Positions 41,779-48,140 of a stretch of 64,000 bases of DNA are shown piece by piece. Positions within the stretch are counted from its first letter, which is position 1; each line of letters opens with the position of its first letter. This DNA is from Oscillospiraceae bacterium (lineage in GTDB: Bacteria; Bacillota; Clostridia; Oscillospirales; Ruminococcaceae), in the NCBI GenBank assembly GCA_017541275.1, contig JAFXZM010000014.1:1-64000 (forward strand), given 5' to 3'. The translations under genes were made by a program, and so were the position numbers. The notes under the pieces are model-generated. The model ran no database searches. It was not told where the DNA came from and saw only the letters and a list, made by a program, of their open reading frames with translations.

Positions 41779-42717
41779 TCAGGCCTTGCCGCTCAGCAAA
41801 GCCTCTGCCTGCTCCATGATCTCTCTGATGATCTCGGCAGCGGGCTGCTCTCTGGTGACGAGACCGGAGATCTGGCCGGCAAGGAAGCAGCCCTTCTTGC
41901 CGTCGCCGTCAGCGACCGCCGCACGCAGCGAGCCGACCGCCATTGCCTCCAGCTCCTCATCGGAGATATCTGTATATTCTGCCTTCGCGTATGCGCGGGA
42001 GAACGGTGTCTTGAGGCTCCGCACCGGATGCCCCAGCCGTCTGCCTGTCACAACGGTAGACGTATCCTTCGCTTTCAGAAGCCGCGCTTTGTATTCGGGG
42101 TGAACGCTGCATTCCTCCGCGGCGAGGAAGCGCGTGCCGATCTGCACGCCGCATGCGCCGAGCATGACCGAGGCTGCAAAGCCTCTGCCGTCTGCGATGC
42201 CGCCTGCTGCGACGACCGGAATCTTCACAGCGTCACAGACCTGCGGAACGAGTGCCATAGTTGTCATTTCGCCGACATGTCCGCCGGATTCGGTGCCCTC
42301 CGCGACGACCGCGTCCGCACCGGATTTTTCCATAAGCTGTGCCATTGCCGCCGTCGAGATGACCGGAATCACCTTCACGCCGGCTGCCTTCCACATCGGG
42401 ATGAATTCTGCGGGACTGCCCGCGCCTGTGGTCACGACAGCGACCTTCTTTTCTGCGATGACGGCAGCGAGTGCCGCAATATTATTGCTGCGGAGCATGA
42501 TATTGACGCCAAAGGGCTTATCTGTCAGGCTCCGTGCGAGGTCAATTTCAGATGCAAGCCGATCGGGGTCACCGGCGGCTGCGGAGATGATACCGAGGCC
42601 GCCTCCGTTTGAGACCGCTGCTGCAAGGCGCGCATCGGAAATATGCGCCATGCCGCCCTGCATCAGCGGATAACGGGTCCCCAGCAGCTCACAGAGCTTT
42701 CCTGTGCGCTGCATCAT
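41779..42717 (-). CDS. fabK: FMN-dependent enoyl-ACP reductase II
   Basis: The 312-residue TIM-barrel flavoprotein matches FabK of the nitronate-monooxygenase-like family: YPLMQGGMAHISDARLAAAVSNGGGLG, GVNIML, EGTESGGHVGEM and AAGGIADGRG. It does the last reduction of the elongation cycle and, unlike FabI, is insensitive to triclosan. It follows acpP by 2 bases. No fabI is seen in the operon, so FabK is presumably the main enoyl reductase. Confidence 0.95.
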   Translation of the reverse strand: MMQRTGKLCELLGTRYPLMQGGMAHISDARLAAAVSNGGGLGIISAAAGDPDRLASEIDLARSLTDKPFGVNIMLRSNNIAALAAVIAEKKVAVVTTGAGSPAEFIPMWKAAGVKVIPVISTAAMAQLMEKSGADAVVAEGTESGGHVGEMTTMALVPQVCDAVKIPVVAAGGIADGRGFAASVMLGACGVQIGTRFLAAEECSVHPEYKARLLKAKDTSTVVTGRRLGHPVRSLKTPFSRAYAKAEYTDISDEELEAMAVGSLRAAVADGDGKKGCFLAGQISGLVTREQPAAEIIREIMEQAEALLSGKA

Positions 42718-42719
42718 GC

Positions 42720-42941
42720 TCAGCCCTGCTTGCTGTCAACGTAAGCGATCAGCTCTTTGACGGACTTGCCGGCCTCCTGCGCGTCGATCTCGATGCCGAG
42801 CTCGTCCTCAAGCTCCATCATGATCTCTGCTGCTTCGAGGGAATCGACGCCGAGATCTGCAAAGGTGGTCTCCTCGGTGATCTCAGACGGATCCATTTCG
42901 AGGTGGTCTGCAAGTACCTGAATGATCTTTTCGCTGTTCAT
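42720..42941 (-). CDS. acpP: acyl carrier protein
   Basis: The 73-residue acidic protein has the phosphopantetheine attachment Ser34 in LGVDSLEAAEI. It carries growing acyl chains for the neighbouring enzymes. The start has a GGAGGA site. Confidence 0.96.
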   Translation of the reverse strand: MNSEKIIQVLADHLEMDPSEITEETTFADLGVDSLEAAEIMMELEDELGIEIDAQEAGKSVKELIAYVDSKQG

Positions 42942-43007
42942 GATTTGTTCCTCCTGAATAATCGTTTCGGATTAAAATTATGTATACAAGCCGTTTGATC
43001 GGCCGTA

Positions 43008-43961
43008 TTACCACTTGATGATGCAGCCTGCGCTGGAAAGGCCGCCGCCGAATGCGCTCATCGCAATGAGGTCGCCTTTTTTCAGCTTTCCGCTTCTTGC
43101 GAGCTCATCGAAGGAAATCGGCACGCTCGCAGAGGACGTATTGCCGCAGCGCTCGATATTCATATAGAATTTTTCGATCGGCAGCTTCAGTCTGCGCGCA
43201 CAGAGGTCAATGATGCGGGTGTTCGCCTGATGCGGAACGATCCAGTCGAGCTGTTCGGGCGTGATGCCGGCCTGTGCGCAGAGCAGCTTGATGTCCTCCT
43301 CCAGTCTGCGGACGGCAAATTTGAAGGTCTCCTGCCCGTTCATGACGACCTTATAGGGTGCCAGCTCCCGCGCAAAGAACGGGGAATTGTTCTGTCCTGC
43401 GGAAATCGAGAGTGCGCTGTCATTGCCCTGCGTATAGATGCGGGAGGCGAGAAGCTGCTCACCGGGTGCAACGACAAATGCGCCGGAGCCGTCGCCGAAG
43501 ATGACGCAGGTCGAGCGGTCTGTCCAGTCGAGCACTCTGCTGAGGCGCTCCGCACCGATGACCAGCACATGCTGATATCCGCCGCGGGCGATGAACGCAG
43601 CAGCCGTATCCAGCGCAAACAGGAAGCCACTGCATGCCGAATTCAGGTCGAAGGCGGGGCAGTGTGCGCCGAGCATCATCTGCACACGCGCCGAGAGCGA
43701 CGGACAAATGCTGTCTGAGGAAACGGTCGCCGCAATGATAAGGTCGAGCGCCTCCGGTTCGAGCCCGGCGGCATCGAGCGCATTTCTTGCCGCCTTTTCG
43801 GCCATTTCGGCGGTCGTTTCGTTCACGGAAACGCGCCGCTCACGGATGCCGACCCGCTGCATGATCCATTCGTCCGAGGTCTCGACCATTTGGGCGAGAT
43901 CGTCATTCGTGACGGTTTTTTCCGGCAGATACGCGCCGGTTCCGAGAATCTGAATACTCAT
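43008..43961 (-). CDS. fabH: 3-oxoacyl-ACP synthase III
   Basis: The 317-residue initiating condensing enzyme has Cys110 in DLNSACSGFLFALD, His in IVPHQANTRI and Asn in GNTSSASVP. It joins acetyl-CoA (or branched starters) to malonyl-ACP. The start has TAGGAGT upstream. It is the first enzyme gene of the operon, 39 bases after the regulator. Confidence 0.96.
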   Translation of the reverse strand: MSIQILGTGAYLPEKTVTNDDLAQMVETSDEWIMQRVGIRERRVSVNETTAEMAEKAARNALDAAGLEPEALDLIIAATVSSDSICPSLSARVQMMLGAHCPAFDLNSACSGFLFALDTAAAFIARGGYQHVLVIGAERLSRVLDWTDRSTCVIFGDGSGAFVVAPGEQLLASRIYTQGNDSALSISAGQNNSPFFARELAPYKVVMNGQETFKFAVRRLEEDIKLLCAQAGITPEQLDWIVPHQANTRIIDLCARRLKLPIEKFYMNIERCGNTSSASVPISFDELARSGKLKKGDLIAMSAFGGGLSSAGCIIKW

Positions 43962-44000
43962 TTGCCAAGAACTCCTAACTGTGATGGAAGGGCGGCGCGG

Positions 44001-44579
44001 TCAGAGGACCAGTCCGCCGAGAAAGCAGGTAAACCCGAAGGTGAAGTAGCGCACGGCATCCTCCTTCGCGAGCTGCCGCGAGACCGCATCGGCATAATAG
44101 CCGCGGCAGAAGCACCAGATCGCATAGCAGAGTGCATCGGGATCGACCGCTCTTGCAAAGCCCTGCTCCCGCGCATACTGATAGTATTTTTTGATCTTCT
44201 TCTCCCACCAGAGCCGGTTGTCCTCCGTGAGAGAATCATGCTCAAAGACATAGTACCGGAACTGCATCTTGACGTCATAGGTCTGCATAAGAATTTCGAC
44301 CGCTGTCTGAATGCAGAATTGCAGGAAGCTGTCCTTGTCGTGAAATTCAGGCTTGATATGCTCCCGCATCTGCACGACCGCATTCTTATAGACAATCCTG
44401 AGCACCTCATCGCAGTTTGCAAAGCGGTTGTAAAACACGCGGTTTGTCACGCCTAACTCTGTGATGATCTTCCGGACGGTGACTTTGTGCGCACCCTCCT
44501 CTGCTGCGATACGGGCGACGATTCCGATGATCTTTTCCGATATCTCGTCATGAATCCGCTCTGTATGCTCCGCGTTCAT
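44001..44579 (-). CDS. TetR/AcrR-family regulator heading the fatty-acid operon
   Basis: The 192-residue protein has an N-terminal helix-turn-helix of the TetR type (VTVRKIITELGVTNRVFYNRFANCDEV, about 33-60) and a helical ligand-binding domain. It is the promoter-proximal gene of the fab cluster, where FapR or FabT sits in other Firmicutes. A five-unit palindrome array lies on the promoter directly upstream. I infer that it represses its own operon in response to an acyl-CoA or acyl-ACP signal. Confidence 0.88.
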   Translation of the reverse strand: MNAEHTERIHDEISEKIIGIVARIAAEEGAHKVTVRKIITELGVTNRVFYNRFANCDEVLRIVYKNAVVQMREHIKPEFHDKDSFLQFCIQTAVEILMQTYDVKMQFRYYVFEHDSLTEDNRLWWEKKIKKYYQYAREQGFARAVDPDALCYAIWCFCRGYYADAVSRQLAKEDAVRYFTFGFTCFLGGLVL

Positions 44580-44623
44580 GCCGTATCCAGCTCCTTTCCG
44601 TGTTATGCCGGCGCATTGCGTGC

Positions 44624-44698
44624 GGCACAGTGTGCTTCGGCACAGTGTGTGCCGGCACAGTGTGTGCCAGCACAGTGTGTGCCAGCACAGTGTGTGCT
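44624..44698. promoter_or_regulatory. five tandem 15-bp palindromic operators
   Basis: Five 15-base units follow without gaps (starting 44624, 44639, 44654, 44669 and 44684). The consensus is GGCACAGTGTGTGCC, with inverted half-sites GCACA and TGTGC around GTG. The last unit abuts the -10 box and covers the expected start point; the others fill the leader down to about 45 bases before the regulator gene. This is a strong candidate binding array for the TetR protein. Confidence 0.8.
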
Positions 44699-44699
44699 C

Positions 44700-44728
44700 A
44701 TTATATCATAGTTTCCTGGGATTGTCAA
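44700..44728 (-). promoter_or_regulatory. consensus promoter of the tetR-fab operon
   Basis: Minus-strand TTGACA (44723-44728) and TATAAT (44700-44705) with a 17-base spacer; both hexamers are perfect. The palindrome array starts 1 base downstream of the -10. Confidence 0.92.
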
Positions 44729-44775
44729 GCATTCTGCGCGTTTTCTTTTTGGGCAAATTGCCGATTTTGTCTAAT

Positions 44776-44815
44776 CATGCTGCACAAAGAATCCCCCTGT
44801 CGTTTGTGCAACATG
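44776..44815. promoter_or_regulatory. 13-bp inverted repeat between the divergent fab and cysK promoters
   Basis: CATGCTGCACAAA (44776-44788) is mirrored at 44803-44815 with one mismatch and a 14-base centre. It lies about 48 bases from the fab -35 and 40 bases from the cysK -35. A regulator site or RNA hairpin is possible. Confidence 0.45.
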
Positions 44816-44855
44816 CCTGTCGAATAAAAAAATCCGGTAAAATTTCAAAAACCCC

Positions 44856-44884
44856 TTGACAAATCCGGATTCGTCTGCTATAAT
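44856..44884 (+). promoter_or_regulatory. consensus cysK promoter
   Basis: TTGACA (44856-44861) and TATAAT (44879-44884), 17-base spacer, both perfect. The transcript has a leader of about 160 bases. Confidence 0.92.
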
Positions 44885-44939
44885 AGCAGCATAAAGCATA
44901 TCATTCAGATAGGAAATAAGGGATTAAGGAGATGATGCC

Positions 44940-44975
44940 ATGCATCAGGCAGTGCAAAAACGATGTTGCCGCTGA
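44940..44975 (+). CDS. cysteine-codon leader peptide upstream of cysK
   Basis: ATG 44940, 8 bases after AAGGAG, opens the 11-residue peptide MHQAVQKRCCR, with two adjacent Cys codons just before the stop at 44975. A hairpin can form from GTTGC (44965-44969) with GCAAC (44997-45001) plus GCTG (44971-44974) with CAGC (44989-44992), so it includes the Cys codons. A peptide like this before a cysteine synthase gene suggests ribosome-stalling control by cysteine supply. No T-run terminator follows, so control may act on translation. Confidence 0.65.
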   Translation: MHQAVQKRCCR

Positions 44976-45050
44976 AACATCAACCGCGCAGCATCTGCAA
45001 CCCGTTTTTACGGAAATCTTAGATTATTATTTGAAAAGGAGATTCTTACC

Positions 45051-45977
45051 ATGGCTGTCTACAAAAATGTAACCGATCTGATCGGCAATACCCCGCTGCT
45101 GGAGCTCACCCGCATTGAAAAGGCGAACGGACTGGAAGCAACCCTGCTTGCAAAGCTCGAATATTTCAACCCCGCCGGCTCTGTCAAGGACAGAGTCGCA
45201 AAGGCAATGATCGACGACGCTGAGGAAAAGGGCATTCTGAAGCCGAACAGCGTCATCATCGAGCCGACCTCCGGCAATACCGGCATCGGTCTTGCGTCGG
45301 TCGCAGCGGCACGCGGCTACCGGCTCATCATCACCATGCCGGAAACGATGAGCATTGAGCGCCGCAATCTGATGAAGGCTTACGGCGCAGAGCTGGTTCT
45401 GACCGAGGGCTCGAAGGGCATGAAGGGCGCAATCGCAAAAGCACAGGAGCTTGCCGCAGAAATACCGGACAGCTTCATTCCGTCGCAGTTCACAAACCCC
45501 GCAAACCCGGCAATCCATCAGGCAACAACCGGCGTTGAAATCTGGAACGACACGGAGGGCAAGGTCGATATCTTTGTCGCAGGTGTCGGCACCGGCGGCA
45601 CCGTCAGCGGCGTGGGCGCATATCTGAAGTCGCAGAATCCGGACGTCAAGGTCGTGGCTGTTGAGCCGAAAAGCTCGCCGGTGCTGTCCGAGGGCGTTTC
45701 CGGCCCGCATAAAATTCAGGGCATCGGCGCAGGCTTTGTGCCGGAGACCCTGAACACTGACATTTACGATGAGATCATCACCGTCGCGAATGAGGATGCT
45801 TTCGCAACCGGCAAGGCGATCGTCCGGAACGAGGGCGTGCTGGTCGGTATTTCGTCCGGCGCGGCTGTCTGGGCAGCGATCGAACTCGCAAAGCGTCCGG
45901 AGAACAAGGGCAAAACGATCGTTGCACTGCTTCCGGATACCGGCGAGCGTTATCTCTCGACCCCGATGTTTGAGTGA
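45051..45977 (+). CDS. cysK: O-acetylserine (thiol) lyase, cysteine synthase
   Basis: The 308-residue PLP enzyme makes cysteine from O-acetylserine and sulfide. It has the PLP lysine Lys46 in [11 protein letters not shown], the substrate loop [12 protein letters not shown], the phosphate-binding [11 protein letters not shown], and [11 protein letters not shown]. Length is standard. AAAAGGAG precedes the ATG. It is monocistronic and ends at the shared terminator 46037-46066. Confidence 0.96.
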   Translation: MAVYKNVTDLIGNTPLLELTRIEKANGLEATLLAKLEYFNPAGSVKDRVAKAMIDDAEEKGILKPNSVIIEPTSGNTGIGLASVAAARGYRLIITMPETMSIERRNLMKAYGAELVLTEGSKGMKGAIAKAQELAAEIPDSFIPSQFTNPANPAIHQATTGVEIWNDTEGKVDIFVAGVGTGGTVSGVGAYLKSQNPDVKVVAVEPKSSPVLSEGVSGPHKIQGIGAGFVPETLNTDIYDEIITVANEDAFATGKAIVRNEGVLVGISSGAAVWAAIELAKRPENKGKTIVALLPDTGERYLSTPMFE

Positions 45978-46036
45978 GGTATCTCCGGCGGAGTCCCCAT
46001 TCCGAATCATCGCGCAGCGATACCATTTACAACAGA

Positions 46037-46066
46037 CAGAGGCTCCGTCTTGCGGCGGAGCCTCTG
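46037..46066. terminator. bidirectional terminator between cysK and the Na/Pi transporter
   Basis: A perfect 11-bp stem (46037-46047/46056-46066) with an 8-base loop lies between convergent genes; a CTTATTT tail follows on the plus strand. Confidence 0.8.
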
Positions 46067-46071
46067 CTTAT

Positions 46072-47853
46072 TTATGACAGAAAATCAAATTCATTGCTGT
46101 ACTGCTCATAGAGCTCGCGGAAATGCTTGTCCTGCCGGCTCTTGATGCCGTTGAGGTACTCATGCGTATCAAAAGAATCGGCATGCAGCTCGACCAGTGC
46201 GACCGCGATATTGGAGCAGTGGTCAGCAACGCGCTCGAAATTACCGATGATGTCATTGAACACGAAGCCCTGCTCCAGTGTGCAGATTTTCGATTGGAGG
46301 CGTGCAACGTGGTTGAGCTTTGCAGTCTGGCAGAGCGAATCAATGCGCTCCTCCAGCGGTTCAACCTGATATGCGAGGTTCAGATCCTGTTCGCGGAACG
46401 CTTCAAAGGTCATGCCGACGATTTTCCGGAGTGCAGCATCGAGCACCTTCAGCTCCTCAAGCGCATCCGGCGAAAAATGCACCTGTTTTTCATAGATTTC
46501 GAGCGCGGCCTCCTGCAAATTGACAGAGTGATCGCTGATGCGCTCGAAGTCTCCGACCGTATGCAGATAAAGAGAGATTTCGAGTGTTTCCTCATGGTTC
46601 AGGGGCTTAGCGGTCAGCTTGATGAGGTAAGTGCCGAGCGCATCCTCGTAGTGATCGGCCATTTCCTCCGCAGCGATAACTTCCTGCGCAGTATCGGCAT
46701 CGTATTCTCTGACAATATCAAAGGACTGAAACAGGCTTTGTTCGGTGACGGCGGCCATATGCAGCAGTGCCTCGCGGCTCTGCTTCAGTGCGAGCACCGG
46801 GTTTTCGAGGAAGCGCTCCTCAAGCTGCATAATTTTCGGCGCATCGGTTTTCTTTTCCTTTTCGGGCGTATCCTTTCCGCGGCAGATCACACCGGTCAGC
46901 CGTTCGAGCGATTTGATGAACGGGAGCAGCAGAATAATCGCGGCAACTCTGTACAGCGTATTCATAACGGCGATGCCGACCATTCCGACCGGCGTATCGT
47001 TCTGCATAAACGGGAAATGCGCAAAGGCATTGATGCCGTAGAACAGCAGCGTACAGGCCAGCGTACCGAACACATTGATGAGCAGATAGACAACAGCGGT
47101 TCGCTTGCCGTTCCGGTTCGCGCCGACCGCCGAGAGCAGCACCGGAATCGAAGCACCGATGCCCATACCCATAATCATGGGGAAGGCCGCTGCCCACGAG
47201 ACTGCACCCGTGACCGAGATTGCCTGAAGAATACCGACAGAGGCGGAGTTGCTTTGCAGCAGTGCAGTGATCGCGATGCCGACGAGAATGCCGAGCACCG
47301 GATTATCGAACATGGTGAGCATGCTGCGGAAGCGCGCACTTTCCTTCAGCGGCGCGACCGCGTCGCTCATTGCGTGCATGCCGTACATCAGGACGGCAAA
47401 GCCGAGCATGATGCCGCCGAGCTGCTTGCGGGATTCCTTTTTGGAAAGCATCAGCATGAGAATGCCGGCAAACGCGACCGCAGCGGAGATCGTGTCGGTC
47501 GAAAGCAGCGTGAGCCAGCCGCCCTGTCCGCCGAGCATCGAAAGACACAGCAGCCAGCCGGTGATGCTGGTACCGATATTCGCGCCCATGACGATCGAGA
47601 TCGACTGCGTAACTGTCATCATGCCGGTATTGACAAAGCCGACGACCATGGCGGAGGTTGCCGACGAGGACTGCACCGCCGCGGTGACGACCGTGCCGAG
47701 CAGAATTCCCTTGACGGGTGTACCGGAGAGCTTCCAGAGCACGAGCTCCATTTTGTTTCCGGCTACTTTTTTGAGGCCGTCGCCCATAAGCTGCATTCCG
47801 AACAGAAACAGCGCGATGCCTCCGAATAAAGCAATCACATTCGCAATACCCAT
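46072..47853 (-). CDS. Na+/phosphate cotransporter with C-terminal PhoU domain
   Basis: The 593-residue protein has a two-repeat membrane domain (1-about 330). It carries the signature repeats VQSSSATSAMVVGF and LLQSNSASVGILQAI, as in NptA/SLC34-type transporters, then a PhoU-like helical domain (about 360-590) with paired acidic helices. It imports phosphate using sodium. Pho boxes upstream and the PhoP/PhoR pair 290 bases away point to induction by phosphate starvation. AAGGAAA precedes the ATG. Confidence 0.92.
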   Translation of the reverse strand: MGIANVIALFGGIALFLFGMQLMGDGLKKVAGNKMELVLWKLSGTPVKGILLGTVVTAAVQSSSATSAMVVGFVNTGMMTVTQSISIVMGANIGTSITGWLLCLSMLGGQGGWLTLLSTDTISAAVAFAGILMLMLSKKESRKQLGGIMLGFAVLMYGMHAMSDAVAPLKESARFRSMLTMFDNPVLGILVGIAITALLQSNSASVGILQAISVTGAVSWAAAFPMIMGMGIGASIPVLLSAVGANRNGKRTAVVYLLINVFGTLACTLLFYGINAFAHFPFMQNDTPVGMVGIAVMNTLYRVAAIILLLPFIKSLERLTGVICRGKDTPEKEKKTDAPKIMQLEERFLENPVLALKQSREALLHMAAVTEQSLFQSFDIVREYDADTAQEVIAAEEMADHYEDALGTYLIKLTAKPLNHEETLEISLYLHTVGDFERISDHSVNLQEAALEIYEKQVHFSPDALEELKVLDAALRKIVGMTFEAFREQDLNLAYQVEPLEERIDSLCQTAKLNHVARLQSKICTLEQGFVFNDIIGNFERVADHCSNIAVALVELHADSFDTHEYLNGIKSRQDKHFRELYEQYSNEFDFLS

Positions 47854-47924
47854 TATAATATTTCCTTCCGTTATCTATCCGCTGTTCATAATAACGCAAA
47901 ATAATCAAATTCCGGTTTTGTGAA

Positions 47925-47962
47925 TGTTAAGTTCACGTAAATGATTGTTAAATTCATGTTAA
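47925..47962 (-). promoter_or_regulatory. Pho box array upstream of the phosphate transporter
   Basis: On the minus strand TTAACA occurs at 47957-47962, 47946-47951 and 47925-47930, with TTACGT at 47935-47940. Steps are 11, 11 and 10 bases. This matches the direct-repeat TTAACA pattern bound by PhoP in Bacillus. A TATTAT at 47888-47893 is a possible -10 downstream. Confidence 0.78.
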
Positions 47963-48095
47963 ATTTATATTTTAAGAAAAATCTGCTTACGAACAGTGTT
48001 TTCTCGGTCAAACGGAGTATCGCTGCTGATAATTTTAGTCTTTCTCTCATAAAACGGCCGGAGGAAAATGCTGCCGGCAAATTCAAATGAAAAAA

Positions 48096-48136
48096 AGCCG
48101 CATGCTTTCCTATCAGATTTCAGAAAGCATGCGGCT
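48096..48136 (-). terminator. terminator of the phoP-phoR operon
   Basis: A perfect 14-bp stem (48096-48109/48123-48136), followed on the minus strand by a run of T. It lies just past the kinase stop. Confidence 0.88.
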
Positions 48137-48140
48137 GTTG

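Noticed and set aside
44624..44698. CRISPR array
   Set aside because: The 15-bp units are gapless with no spacers and no cas genes; they are palindromic operators at a promoter.
46123..47829. A 568-codon plus-strand open frame
   Set aside because: Antisense shadow of the Na/Pi transporter, whose motifs and start are clear.
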